Origin: Candidatus Daviesbacteria bacterium
GTDB taxonomy: Bacteria > Patescibacteriota > Microgenomatia > Daviesbacterales > UBA10151
DNA: 48,249 nucleotides
Direction: 5' to 3'
NCBI GenBank assembly: GCA_016176405.1
Contig: JACOXG010000001.1
Location: 1 to 48,249, forward strand
The notes beneath the pieces were generated by a model. That model saw nothing but the letters and a program-made list of their open reading frames with translations. It was not told the DNA's origin and searched no databases. A program made the position numbers and the translations under genes. Positions within the stretch are counted from its first letter, which is position 1. Each line of letters starts with the position of its first letter. Shown here one piece after another: positions 7,234 to 15,612 of this stretch.

Positions 7234-8469
7234 GTGAAGAAACTTGATTTTAACTTAAGTAGACAAAATCCCAATCAAAAATTTATAAGGGTTAACAAAA
7301 TTTTAAAAAGATTAGTTCCAATCACTTTTGTGTTGGCTGTTTTAATTGGCTTGGCCATTTTTTTAACTACGTCCTCTTCTACTTCAAAAGTTGTGAATTT
7401 TATTCTTTCTCTCCCCAATCTTAAATCAACCAACAACAGGGTTAATATTTTACTGCTGGGTATCTCAGGAGGTACTCACGCTGGATCTAATTTAACAGAC
7501 ACTATCATTGTGACCACCTATAATCTTAAAAATAATAAGTTACATCTAATTTCCATCCCCCGTGATCTTTGGCTACCCTCTTTACAAAGTAAAGCTAATG
7601 CAGTTTATCAGATGAAGGAACCTCAAGGAGGGGGCCTTCCCCTCACCAAAACAGTCATGGGTAATATTGTGGGTTTGCCAATTCATTATGGATTAAGGGT
7701 GGATTTTAGAGGATTTATTAAAGCAGTAGATATTTTGGGTGGGTTGGATATTGAGGTGGAAAGATCATTTGATGATTATAACTACCCTATTGAGGGGAAA
7801 GAAAATGATATGTGTGGCAATACAGAGGAAGAGAGGGAATTTAATGAGGAGGAGGCAAAACAGCTTAATATCGAGCCGGGGAAAAGAAAGGTGCTAATTT
7901 TGACTGATGGGATAATTGCCACAGATTCTGCCGAAGAGGATAAAGGTTTTAAATATTTTACTTGCCGCTTTGAACACATCTCTTTTAAAAAAGGTGTAAC
8001 TCATATGGGTGGCGAAGAAGCTTTAAAGTTTGTCAGATCCAGACGTGGCACTAATGGTGAGGGCTCAGATTTTGCTAGATCTAAAAGACAGCAAAAGATC
8101 CTTGAGGCAATAAGAAATAAGGCCCTCTCTTTAGAAACTTTGTTTAATCCTGCCAAAATTGCCGAGCTGATTAAAACCTTAGGAAAAAGTTTAGATACAG
8201 ATATATCGCCAACTGCCGCGCTAGAGTTTTATAAGTTAAGCAAAAAATTAGAAACTACCCAAAATATTGTTTTAGATGATTCAAAAAGAGACAATCTGCC
8301 AGATGGTAGAACTCAACTTTTGATTCATCCTCCAGTGACAGATTATGGAGGGGCATATGTGTTGATATCTCAAGATGATGATTTTTCTTTTATTCAGCAG
8401 TATATTAGAATGGTTCTCAATGAGGAGATAGGTGAAGCTACTACTTCTGCACGGAGCAGCCATCGCTAG
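7234..8469 (+). CDS. LytR-CpsA-Psr (LCP) family protein
   Basis: LCP enzymes transfer lipid-linked glycopolymers to peptidoglycan outside the membrane. A cytoplasmic basic N-terminus is followed by a TM helix (about 28-47: LVPITFVLAVLIGLAIFLTT) and the LCP domain: NILLLGISGG, DTIIVTTYN, LISIPRDLW, and RSRRGTNGEGSDFARSKRQQ with the conserved arginines that bind the pyrophosphate. A long acidic insert (about 180-245) is unusual. The GTG start is supported by AAGGAG at 7216-7221. It overlaps the next gene by 38 nt. Attachment of a surface polymer is the likely role. Confidence 0.9.
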   Translation: MKKLDFNLSRQNPNQKFIRVNKILKRLVPITFVLAVLIGLAIFLTTSSSTSKVVNFILSLPNLKSTNNRVNILLLGISGGTHAGSNLTDTIIVTTYNLKNNKLHLISIPRDLWLPSLQSKANAVYQMKEPQGGGLPLTKTVMGNIVGLPIHYGLRVDFRGFIKAVDILGGLDIEVERSFDDYNYPIEGKENDMCGNTEEEREFNEEEAKQLNIEPGKRKVLILTDGIIATDSAEEDKGFKYFTCRFEHISFKKGVTHMGGEEALKFVRSRRGTNGEGSDFARSKRQQKILEAIRNKALSLETLFNPAKIAELIKTLGKSLDTDISPTAALEFYKLSKKLETTQNIVLDDSKRDNLPDGRTQLLIHPPVTDYGGAYVLISQDDDFSFIQQYIRMVLNEEIGEATTSARSSHR

Positions 8470-9091
8470 TTCAAGAGAAAAGCTACAAGAAGTCAAAAGC
8501 AATTTTGATGAAAATAGTGTGGTGGTTTTTGAAAAGGAAGCTGATATTGAAACTATCAAAAGCGTTCTGATCACCCCCTCTCTGTTAGGAGGAGAGCAAT
8601 TGATTGTTTTGGAAAATCCCCCTGAGGATTTTAATCTAGACTCATCACTCATCACTCATCACTCGTCACTTCTGATGTGGTTTGATCGTGAAGTCGCCAA
8701 TTCCAAACCAATCATGGCCTGGGTGAAAAAGTTGAAGGGACAAGTGATTTATTTCCCCGAAGGAAAAGAAATTTCTGTTTTCCCCTTGCTTGATAGTTTG
8801 GCAGAGGGTAGTAGTAGGGCTTTTTTAGAACTGGATAAACTGAAAAAAGGGGGTTTTGAGATTCAATACTTTATCACCATGGTTTTTTATCTTTTGAGAA
8901 GTCTTTTGGCAACTCCCAAAAATGCTCCGCAATTTATCAAAGATAAATTAGCAAGACAGAGAGAAAAATTTAGTTTGGCAAAAATTAAAAGTCTTTATAA
9001 AGATATGCTAGATTTAGATTTTAAAATTAAAAGCGGTTTAATAGATACAGATCAAGCAGAATTTCTACTGATCAGTAAATTCGTTAGATAG
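8432..9091 (+). CDS. holA: DNA polymerase III delta subunit-like protein (HolA)
   Basis: A 219-residue protein with the short N-terminal part LLLLHGAAIASSREKLQEVK, the VLITPSLLGGEQLIVLENPP segment typical of HolA domain I, and the helical C-terminal region (ISVFPLLDSLAEGSSRAFLE, then FYLLRSLLATPKNAPQFIKD). Delta opens the beta clamp in the clamp loader. It is much shorter than E. coli HolA (343). SSLITHHSSLL (about 69-80) is encoded by ATCACTC repeats and looks inserted. The GTG start has GAGGAG just upstream and lies inside the LCP gene, so the two are coupled. The name is probable, not certain. Confidence 0.7.
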   Translation: MKLLLLHGAAIASSREKLQEVKSNFDENSVVVFEKEADIETIKSVLITPSLLGGEQLIVLENPPEDFNLDSSLITHHSSLLMWFDREVANSKPIMAWVKKLKGQVIYFPEGKEISVFPLLDSLAEGSSRAFLELDKLKKGGFEIQYFITMVFYLLRSLLATPKNAPQFIKDKLARQREKFSLAKIKSLYKDMLDLDFKIKSGLIDTDQAEFLLISKFVR

Positions 9092-10013
9092 ATCCACCTA
9101 ATTCTCTAATTTTATCTGCCATCAGATCTAAATCTTTTTGATCCACTACCCCATCCTGATTTAAATCAGCCTTTTTTTGTTTCGGATTATTACCAAAATT
9201 TAACAGGACTATGGCATGATCATTGGCATTGATAAGTGAGTCACTATTTAGATCAAAAACCTCTAGTGGTAATTCTTCTTCCGAGATTTGAGAGGTCAGA
9301 TCTATTTTTTCACCTAACCTGAGAGGGGGGAGAGGTTTTTGGGAGTCACTTAGTTTAATTAGGGTAGTAGCTTCACCTTTGGGAGAGATGACAGTTAATT
9401 TAACATTGTCATTCTCTGAAGGTTTATAAATGGTTGATAGATCTTCCGTTCGCATTAAAGAGATGGGAATTAGGAAATTACCCACCCTTTTAATCAGGGC
9501 CGACTGGGTATCTGCCCCAGAGATGGATAAATAAACAATGCCCTCATCCAGAGGATTTTCCCCATCTAAAACAGAGCCAATGATGGGATTGAAACCATTC
9601 GACTCAGGATCTTCTTGAGCAGTTTGGAACTTATTGATTTCTGAAAATATTTTGGAGGAGGTAATTCTAAATTGGTAACTGGTATTAGGGACTAAATTTT
9701 TCAGTGTCACATAGTGGGTTAGACGAGAGGTGGGGCGATCACTATCCCGATCATCCAAGGCGGTATGTTCTGAAATAGAGTCTTTGCCAAAATTAACAAA
9801 AGATGAGGCAGGAGCATCTGTTTGCCAGGAGATGGTGACTGAGGTATCGGTAGTATTGGTTATCAGGATATTTTTTGGTGTTAGATTAATTGAAGCCTGA
9901 CTGAAAAATGTTTGTTCTCTAATCACCAGATAAACACCTGCAATTATCCCGATACCGATGACTGAGAGTCCCAATAAGGTAGGAATCCTTAATTTATTAA
10001 AAAAAGAAGTCAT
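9084..10013 (-). CDS. membrane-anchored fibronectin type III / dockerin-like surface protein
   Basis: 309 residues: a TM anchor (about 12-32), an FN3 domain (about 42-130, with TSVTISWQTDAPASSFVNFG and LVPNTSYQFRITSS), a middle beta-rich domain resembling a carboxypeptidase-regulatory fold (FNPIIGSVLDGENPLDEGIV), and a C-terminal dockerin-like pair of calcium loops (DLNSDSLINANDHAIVLLNF and ADLNQDGVVDQKDLDLMADK). Dockerins bind cohesins; no cohesin is visible in the window. The ATG overlaps the stop of the small upstream gene (ATGA), making it the last gene of the pilN-like operon. It converges with holA, overlapping by 8 nt. Confidence 0.85.
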   Translation of the reverse strand: MTSFFNKLRIPTLLGLSVIGIGIIAGVYLVIREQTFFSQASINLTPKNILITNTTDTSVTISWQTDAPASSFVNFGKDSISEHTALDDRDSDRPTSRLTHYVTLKNLVPNTSYQFRITSSKIFSEINKFQTAQEDPESNGFNPIIGSVLDGENPLDEGIVYLSISGADTQSALIKRVGNFLIPISLMRTEDLSTIYKPSENDNVKLTVISPKGEATTLIKLSDSQKPLPPLRLGEKIDLTSQISEEELPLEVFDLNSDSLINANDHAIVLLNFGNNPKQKKADLNQDGVVDQKDLDLMADKIRELGGSI

Positions 10014-10186
10014 CGTATCTTTTCCAGCCCCTTTAGATTGAACTCGGCATTAATAGGTTCAATCAGTTGTTCCACCTCAGGAGAAATTTCCACCTGTGAT
10101 TGTTTATGAATAATATCAAATATCACCCAAGCACAAACTGTGATAAAGGTAAGTATTGCAGCAATTAACCATTCTTTCTTAGTCAT
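10010..10186 (-). CDS. small single-pass membrane protein in the pilus operon (58 aa)
   Basis: A short gene easily missed by length cut-offs. The reading from ATG 10186 is MTKKEWLIAAILTFITVCAW, then VIFDIIHKQSQVEISPEVEQ and LIEPINAEFNLKGLEKIR, then stop. It has one N-terminal TM helix and a short polar extracellular tail. Its start lies 1 nt after the pilO-like stop and its stop overlaps the next start (ATGA), so it sits exactly where a small PilP-type pilus protein could be. Homology to PilP is not visible; position is the only hint. Confidence 0.75.
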   Translation of the reverse strand: MTKKEWLIAAILTFITVCAWVIFDIIHKQSQVEISPEVEQLIEPINAEFNLKGLEKIR

Positions 10187-10187
10187 A

Positions 10188-10793
10188 TTATTTTATATAA
10201 TGGCCCTTTCCGATTATAGAAATAATTAAACCTCCACTTTCTTCGACCTCGTTGATAGATACCTTTTCAATAGAGACTAACCTACTACTTGTTTTTAAAT
10301 CTTGCAATAGTGAAACTAAGTTTTCATAACTGCCTGCACTGTTAAATGTAAAATCAATTTGGGCAAGCTCACCAATACCAGTATTTTTTTTCACTTCCAG
10401 TGTAATTGGTTGAATTTGTAAAGCAGAGATGGAAGCATTGTGCAGCCTGGCTGTATCTTCTAAAGTTTGAATAAGAGATTTCAAATTGGCATGAGAAGGA
10501 ATGGCTGTCTCGATTTTATCTTTAATATCCCGACCTAAATTATCATAACTTTCCTTAGCTTTTGTTAAATCAGCACTCTTTTTTTTAACTTTTTCTAAAA
10601 CTTGCTGAGAATTTTCTAACTTTTTTTGCAACAGCAGGATTGTTTCTACTGTTGGTTTGATGGCAAAAAAGATGAAGATGGCAATCACCAAAAGAGTGAA
10701 GATGGTTGTTCCGTAAGTTCGGATAATGGGCAGTTTAGCAACTGGTTTGATATAAGTAAAATATCTGGAATATTTAGTTGATTCGCCTCTCAT
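10188..10793 (-). CDS. pilO: PilO-like type IV pilus assembly protein
   Basis: 201 residues with a short cytoplasmic N-terminus, one TM helix (TTIFTLLVIAIFIFFAIKP), a periplasm-side coiled coil (about 70-110, LLLQKKLENSQQVLEKVKKK) and a C-terminal alpha/beta domain ending GGLIISIIGKGHYIK. This is the PilO layout, and it follows a PilN-like gene with a 4-nt overlap, the usual pilN-pilO order. PilN/PilO form the inner-membrane alignment complex of type IV pili; in cells with one membrane they link PilM to the pilus platform. Sequence identity to known PilO is low, as usual for the family. Confidence 0.75.
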   Translation of the reverse strand: MRGESTKYSRYFTYIKPVAKLPIIRTYGTTIFTLLVIAIFIFFAIKPTVETILLLQKKLENSQQVLEKVKKKSADLTKAKESYDNLGRDIKDKIETAIPSHANLKSLIQTLEDTARLHNASISALQIQPITLEVKKNTGIGELAQIDFTFNSAGSYENLVSLLQDLKTSSRLVSIEKVSINEVEESGGLIISIIGKGHYIK

Positions 10794-11377
10794 AAGTTTT
10801 GTCCTCCTCCGGCAACAGAGGCGTTGGCTTTAATAGTGAAACGGATAACGCCTTCCTCAAGTCCCACGGAAGATAAAGATACACCAGAAAAAAAGCTATC
10901 TTGTTTCAGGTTGGCTTGAAAGGCAGCCAAATCATTATTATTTTGGGCCTGACCATTAATTTGGATTGAAATTTTATCAAGTGACTTTTCCAAAGAGAGA
11001 GATCGTAGGGAGACTGAGACAGGCATTTGATCTGCAATTTTTTTAAGTATTAGGGCATAATCAGGGTTAGACTGAAGAAAGCCGTTAATTGATGAGAGCT
11101 TAAGTTGAGTTTGTCTAATGAGAATTTCAAATGGTTGAAGATTTTTTATATATGGTAGTTGATTAACTTCAATCTCCTCTTTAATTTCAGCAATGTCTGC
11201 ATCTAATTTAAATCTGAAAACAAAGGCAATTAGTACTACAGCTTCCACCAAGATTAAGATATAACGGCCAGTGGATAGCAGCCAGCGAAGCAAAATGGTG
11301 GGGATTTTTTCAGGGTTGCTTTGAGGTTTGAGTAGATCAAGACGAATTAAAATACGTAAATTTTTCTTGGCAGGCAT
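10790..11377 (-). CDS. pilN: PilN-like type IV pilus assembly protein
   Basis: 195 residues: a cytoplasmic basic N-terminus (AKKNLRILIRLDLLKPQ, like the PilN segment that binds PilM), one TM helix (GRYILILVEAVVLIAFVFRF), a short coiled coil and a Fimbrial-assembly (PilN) domain with LKKIADQMPVSVSLRSLSLE and ISIQINGQAQNNNDLAAFQA. The start is fixed by TATAAT ending 6 nt before ATG. It heads an operon pilN-pilO-small membrane protein-FN3/dockerin protein. A glycine/alanine-rich tail ends the protein. No pilM is adjacent. Confidence 0.8.
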   Translation of the reverse strand: MPAKKNLRILIRLDLLKPQSNPEKIPTILLRWLLSTGRYILILVEAVVLIAFVFRFKLDADIAEIKEEIEVNQLPYIKNLQPFEILIRQTQLKLSSINGFLQSNPDYALILKKIADQMPVSVSLRSLSLEKSLDKISIQINGQAQNNNDLAAFQANLKQDSFFSGVSLSSVGLEEGVIRFTIKANASVAGGGQNL

Positions 11378-11383
11378 AGATAC

Positions 11384-11389
11384 ATTATA
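11384..11389 (-). promoter_or_regulatory. -10 TATAAT of the pilN operon
   Basis: Perfect TATAAT on the minus strand 6 nt before the pilN ATG, placed in the short gap after the rpsT stop. It implies a leaderless pilN mRNA separate from rpsT. Confidence 0.6.
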
Positions 11390-11397
11390 CTAGAAAA

Positions 11398-11631
11398 TTA
11401 TCTGCTCTTTTTGGATAATCTGGATTTTAATCTGGCAGCCTTATTTGGGTGAATTAATTTAACTTTGGCTGCTTTATCTAGGGCAGAAAATACTGTTTGC
11501 AAATCTTTGACAGATTTAGAAAGACGGGCCTTTTTAATTAAAGCCTTAAGGGTATTTTCTCGTTTCTTGTTACGAGCGGTTCTGGTCTTATCTTTCCTAA
11601 CTTTTTTTATGGCTGAGCGTATAATTGGCAT
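11398..11631 (-). CDS. rpsT: 30S ribosomal protein S20
   Basis: A 77-residue, strongly basic protein with the S20 pattern: MPIIRSAIKKVRKDKTRTAR at the N-terminus and AAKVKLIHPNKAARLKSRLS at the C-terminus. It binds 16S rRNA helices 9 and 44 in the small subunit. The start is the first ATG. A TATAAT lies about 16 nt upstream and a TATCAT 7 nt upstream on the minus strand. It precedes pilN but that gene has its own -10. Confidence 0.95.
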   Translation of the reverse strand: MPIIRSAIKKVRKDKTRTARNKKRENTLKALIKKARLSKSVKDLQTVFSALDKAAKVKLIHPNKAARLKSRLSKKSR

Positions 11632-11764
11632 AATTTTAATGATAACAATTATATAAGAGGAGCGCCATTGAACTTGTTCAAGGCGACCTGCTTATCTTAT
11701 TGGCATGCTGGGTATGGTATCATAGCAGCTTCCCTTGCGCAAGCGAGAATGCTAACATAAATTA

Positions 11765-13402
11765 ATGGTTAAAAATATCCTAACACTTTTATATTCCCGA
11801 CAAACTTCAATTCTTTCCGGTGCTGCCATTATCATGGCCACCATGATAGTTTCCAAAATTTTGGGGTTGATTCGGGATCGACTTTTGGCCCATGTTTTTA
11901 CCCCAGATAAGATTGACATTTTTTGGGCAGCCTTTCGATTACCAGACTTCATATTTCAAATAGTGATTTTGGGAGCTTTATCAGTGGCTTTTATTCCAGT
12001 TTTTACAGAATATTTGGAAGATAAAGGTAAAGAAAATGCCTTTGATGTTGCCAGAACTATTCTGAATGTTTCTTTATTACTTTTTGTCCTCACAACCATA
12101 GTAATTTTTATTTTGGCTCAACCAATTGTGTCCACGCTCATTGCCCCAGGTTTTTCTGACGATAAACAATTACAAGTGGTATCTTTAACAAGAATTATTC
12201 TGTTTGGCCAAATTATTTTGGTATTTGGATCATTTTTTGTGGGAATCTTACAATCTTTTCAAAGATTTATTATTCCTGCCTTTGCTCCTGTTTTTTATAA
12301 TTTGGGAATTATCTTAGGGATAATATTTTTATCCAATTCTTGGGGGATTATGGGAGCAGCAGTGGGCGTGGTATTAGGGGCAATTTTACATGCGCTGATT
12401 CAAATACCCTTAGTTTATTCTTTAGGCTTCAGATTTAAGCTACCATTAAGATTCTTTCATCCCGGAGTTAAGGAGATTATGAAACTGATGAGTGTTCGAA
12501 CATTAGGGTTGGCTGCTGAACAGATTAATGAGACAGTGGGTTTGGCTTTGGCCTCATTGATAGCAATTGGTTCAGTGACATATTTAACCTTTGCCCAACA
12601 TTTGCAGGTTGTACCAATTGGTTTGTTTGGAGCAACGTTGGCTCAAGCTGCTCTTCCTATCCTTTCCTCAGAAAAAGCCAGAGGTAAAATTGAAGAATTT
12701 AAAATTACCTTGCTGACTACTTTGCATCAGATTCTGTTTTTGGCTTTGCCAGCCACAGCTATATTAATTGTGATTAGAATTCCAGTGGTCAGACTGATTT
12801 TTGGTGCCTCGCAATTTAGTTGGGAGGCCACTGTTTTAACAGGACTAACTGTGGCCTATTTGGCCATTGGGCTGTCTGCTCAGGCCATCTCACTACTTTT
12901 AGTGAGAGGATTTTATGCCTTAAAAGATACTAAAACACCAGTGATAGTATCTTTGATAGTGGTGACTATCAATATTATTTTGAGTGTTTATTTCATTATT
13001 ATTTTGAAAATGGAAGTTTGGACTATTGGTCTTGCTTCCTCAATTGCAGCAATTTTATCAGCAACTCTTTTATTTTGGGCTCTATATTTTAAAGTAGGAA
13101 AATTTGATTTGGAAAAAGTCTTTAGTCCATTTCTAAAAATGTTAATGGCTACAATTATCATGGGCGTGGCTTTATATGTGCCCATAAAACTTTTAGACCA
13201 AGTTATTTTTGATACTACCAGAACTATTAATCTGTTAATTTTGACTGGTCTTTCTTCAATATTTGCCCTAACGGTATATATTTTGTTAGTTTGGTTTATG
13301 AAGGTGAGAGAACTCAATACTTATACGACATTGATGAAAAAAATCGGCAAAATGCCATCTAAACTGTCATCAAAGGAGCTGATCTCTTCTGAACAATATT
13401 AG
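11765..13402 (+). CDS. murJ: lipid II flippase MurJ
   Basis: 545 residues with about 14 hydrophobic helices, matching MurJ/MviN of the MOP superfamily, which moves lipid II across the membrane for wall synthesis. The N-terminus carries the family signature around GAAIIMATMIVSKILGLIRD, and FWAAFRLPDFIFQIVILGAL follows. The C-terminus is soluble and basic. Its 3' end overlaps the start of lepA by 14 nt and holds the lepA Shine-Dalgarno. The upstream gap to rpsT (11632-11764) has an extended -10-like TGGTATCAT near 11717-11725. Confidence 0.95.
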   Translation: MVKNILTLLYSRQTSILSGAAIIMATMIVSKILGLIRDRLLAHVFTPDKIDIFWAAFRLPDFIFQIVILGALSVAFIPVFTEYLEDKGKENAFDVARTILNVSLLLFVLTTIVIFILAQPIVSTLIAPGFSDDKQLQVVSLTRIILFGQIILVFGSFFVGILQSFQRFIIPAFAPVFYNLGIILGIIFLSNSWGIMGAAVGVVLGAILHALIQIPLVYSLGFRFKLPLRFFHPGVKEIMKLMSVRTLGLAAEQINETVGLALASLIAIGSVTYLTFAQHLQVVPIGLFGATLAQAALPILSSEKARGKIEEFKITLLTTLHQILFLALPATAILIVIRIPVVRLIFGASQFSWEATVLTGLTVAYLAIGLSAQAISLLLVRGFYALKDTKTPVIVSLIVVTINIILSVYFIIILKMEVWTIGLASSIAAILSATLLFWALYFKVGKFDLEKVFSPFLKMLMATIIMGVALYVPIKLLDQVIFDTTRTINLLILTGLSSIFALTVYILLVWFMKVRELNTYTTLMKKIGKMPSKLSSKELISSEQY

Positions 13403-15260
13403 AAATTTTTGTATCATCAGTCATGTTGATCATGGCAAATCAACTTTGGCAGATAGACTGTTGGAAATAACAGGGACTGTCCCAAAGGAAAAATTAAGAC
13501 CACAACTTCTAGATTCATTGGCTTTGGAGCGGGAACGTGGTATCACTATCAAGCTTGCTCCAGTTAGGTTAAAATATGAATATCGAAATCCGAAATCCGA
13601 AACAAATTCAAATGTTCAAAATACAAATGATCAAAATAATTTCGAATTTCGTGCTTCTAATTTCGAGTTTACAGATTCAGAATATATTCTGAATCTGATT
13701 GATACTCCTGGTCATGTGGATTTTTCTTATGAGGTGTCTCGTTCCCTGGCTGCAGTTGAAGGGGCCATCCTTTTGGTGGATGCCACCCAAGGCATTCAGG
13801 CTCAAACCTTGGCTCATGGTTTATCTGCACTTGATCAAAATTTAACTTTGATTCCAGTCATCAACAAAATTGATTTGGAAAATGCTGATATAGCGGGTAC
13901 CAGGAAACAACTGGTAGAAACTTTTGGGTTTGATGAGAGTGAGATACTTCTAGCATCAGGAAAAACAGGAGAAGGGGTGGAAGGAATTTTAAAAGTCATA
14001 GTTGAGCGTATTCCTACTCCAAAATCCGCAGGTGTCAACCTAATCCACCCCAAGGGTGGAAGTACTTTTAAAGCTTTAATTTTTGATTCTTTTTATGATC
14101 CTTTTAAAGGTGTGGTGGCAGAAGTACGATTGTTTGAGGGGGAAACACCAAAGATTCAGTCGCCCATTGTATTCTTGGGAACAAAAGCCACCGGCCAAGT
14201 ATTGGAAACAGGTTACTTTTCACCACAACTGATACCAACTGAAGAATTAAGGGAGGGGGAAATTGGATACATTGCAACCGGCATAAAACAGCCAGATTTG
14301 GTCAGAGTAGGAGATACCATTTCTACAGATTTAGGAGTACAATCACTACCAGGGTATAAACAGGTCAAGCCAATGGTATTTGTGGGACTTTTTCCGCTGG
14401 ATCAGGATGAATTCCCAGATGCCAAAGAGGCTTTATCAAAATTTAGATTAAATGATCCTTCATTTACTTTTGAGTTAGAATCCTCACAAGCTTTAGGTTC
14501 TGGTTTTAGATGTGGATTTTTAGGATTACTACATGCAGAGGTTGTACAGGAAAGATTGCATCTAGAGTTTGGAGTAGATCTTTTAGCTACCTCCCCTTCT
14601 GTTGAATATTTAGTAAATGGTGAGTCAATTACTAACCCTTCATCTTTAGACCCATCAATGTTAAAAAATGTTAAAGAGCCCTGGGTAAAATTAAAAATTT
14701 TTGTACCACAAAAATATATTGGAGGGGTGATGGATTTAGCACAAGAAAAACGGGGAAAATTTATTAACATGCAGCATTTTGCTACTCAAGTAGAACTCTC
14801 CTATGAAATGCCACTTGCTGAAATGGTGACTGATTTTTATGATAAATTAAAATCAATCTCTTCTGGATTTGCTTCATTAGATTGGGAGTTTTTAGAATTT
14901 AGAGAGGTGGATGCTGTCAGGGTAGATATTTTAGTTGCAGGAGAAAAAGTGGATGCCTTATCACAAATTGTAGTGAAAGAGAGGGCTGAAAATTTTGGTA
15001 GAAGAATGGTAGGAAAATTAAAAGAAGTACTTCCTAGACAAAATTTTGAGGTGGCCATACAAGCAGCCATTGGTGGAAAAATAATTGCCAGGGAAACTTT
15101 ATCATCTTTTAGAAAAGATGTCACAGCCAAATTATATGGAGGAGATAGAACTAGAAAAGATAAACTTTTAGAGAAACAAAAGAGGGGAAAGAAGAAAATG
15201 AAAATGGTGGGTAGAGTAGAAATCCCACAAGAGGCATTTTTAAATATTCTAAAATCTTAA
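13389..15260 (+). CDS. lepA: elongation factor 4 (LepA), non-AUG start
   Basis: A translational GTPase that back-translocates or remodels stalled ribosomes. The first ATG/GTG/TTG in frame (TTG 13446) would cut off the P-loop, but the frame is open further upstream and reads (CTG)NNIRNFCIISHVDHGKSTL, the standard LepA N-terminus. A CTG at 13389, 10 nt after AAAGGAG at 13372-13378, is the best start; ATT at 13398 is the alternative. G motifs: DHGKST, RERGIT, DTPGHVDFSYE, NKIDLE. Between RLKYEYR and YILNLIDTPGHVDF lies an extra piece of about 33 residues (about 61-94) encoded by a repeat. The rest, to RVEIPQEAFLNIL, is normal. Confidence 0.92.
   Translation: MNNIRNFCIISHVDHGKSTLADRLLEITGTVPKEKLRPQLLDSLALERERGITIKLAPVRLKYEYRNPKSETNSNVQNTNDQNNFEFRASNFEFTDSEYILNLIDTPGHVDFSYEVSRSLAAVEGAILLVDATQGIQAQTLAHGLSALDQNLTLIPVINKIDLENADIAGTRKQLVETFGFDESEILLASGKTGEGVEGILKVIVERIPTPKSAGVNLIHPKGGSTFKALIFDSFYDPFKGVVAEVRLFEGETPKIQSPIVFLGTKATGQVLETGYFSPQLIPTEELREGEIGYIATGIKQPDLVRVGDTISTDLGVQSLPGYKQVKPMVFVGLFPLDQDEFPDAKEALSKFRLNDPSFTFELESSQALGSGFRCGFLGLLHAEVVQERLHLEFGVDLLATSPSVEYLVNGESITNPSSLDPSMLKNVKEPWVKLKIFVPQKYIGGVMDLAQEKRGKFINMQHFATQVELSYEMPLAEMVTDFYDKLKSISSGFASLDWEFLEFREVDAVRVDILVAGEKVDALSQIVVKERAENFGRRMVGKLKEVLPRQNFEVAIQAAIGGKIIARETLSSFRKDVTAKLYGGDRTRKDKLLEKQKRGKKKMKMVGRVEIPQEAFLNILKS
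13573..13674 (+). repeat. palindromic repeat inserted in lepA
   Basis: A stretch of near-repeats (CGAAATCCGAAATC, then TTCAAATGTTCAAAA, then TTTCGAATTTCGTGC, TTCTAATTTCGAG) whose halves are roughly inverted copies. It encodes PKSETNSNVQNTNDQ and NNFEFRASNFEF in frame, just before the G3 motif. Such peptides have no counterpart in LepA of other bacteria as far as I know. Confidence 0.65.
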
Positions 15261-15295
15261 GTATTGTATATAATTTTAGTATAAAGAATAAATTT

Positions 15296-15532
15296 ATGGC
15301 TATAGGTGAAAGATATTTTGGGGGTAGAATTATCTACGATCATGAAACTATTGCTGATAGGATGGCGTTGCTTGATCGGGTGGAAAGAGCGCAAAGGAGG
15401 ACAGCTAAACTTTATTCTCAGGAGCCCACTTTTAGTAGAGCTCGACGTTATCACAGACTAGTTCATATGGAGCAAGATCTTTTAAAAAAACCTCTAATCA
15501 GGGAGATTCATTTTAATTTCCGGCAGAAGTGA
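15296..15532 (+). CDS. hypothetical small basic protein (78 aa)
   Basis: Not recognised. A 78-residue, arginine-rich soluble protein, MAIGERYFGGRIIYDHETIA to IREIHFNFRQK, predicted mostly helical (ADRMALLDRVERAQRRTAKL). It follows lepA with a gap of 35 nt. TATAAT at 15269-15274 and a weaker AAGAAT ending 6 nt before the ATG could be its own promoter. The high basic content hints at nucleic-acid or ribosome binding, but this is only composition. Confidence 0.55.
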   Translation: MAIGERYFGGRIIYDHETIADRMALLDRVERAQRRTAKLYSQEPTFSRARRYHRLVHMEQDLLKKPLIREIHFNFRQK

Positions 15533-15600
15533 CTTTAAGTTTAATTTGATTTCAAAGAGATAGATAGATAGATTACATTTTCAAATAGTTTATAATCTGC

Positions 15601-15606
15601 CATAAT
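15601..15606 (+). promoter_or_regulatory. -10 hexamer of the phosphodiester glycosidase gene
   Basis: CATAAT ends 6 nt before ATG 15613. A TATAAT at 15591-15596 (16 nt before ATG) is the alternative. Confidence 0.45.
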
Positions 15607-15612
15607 TATTTT

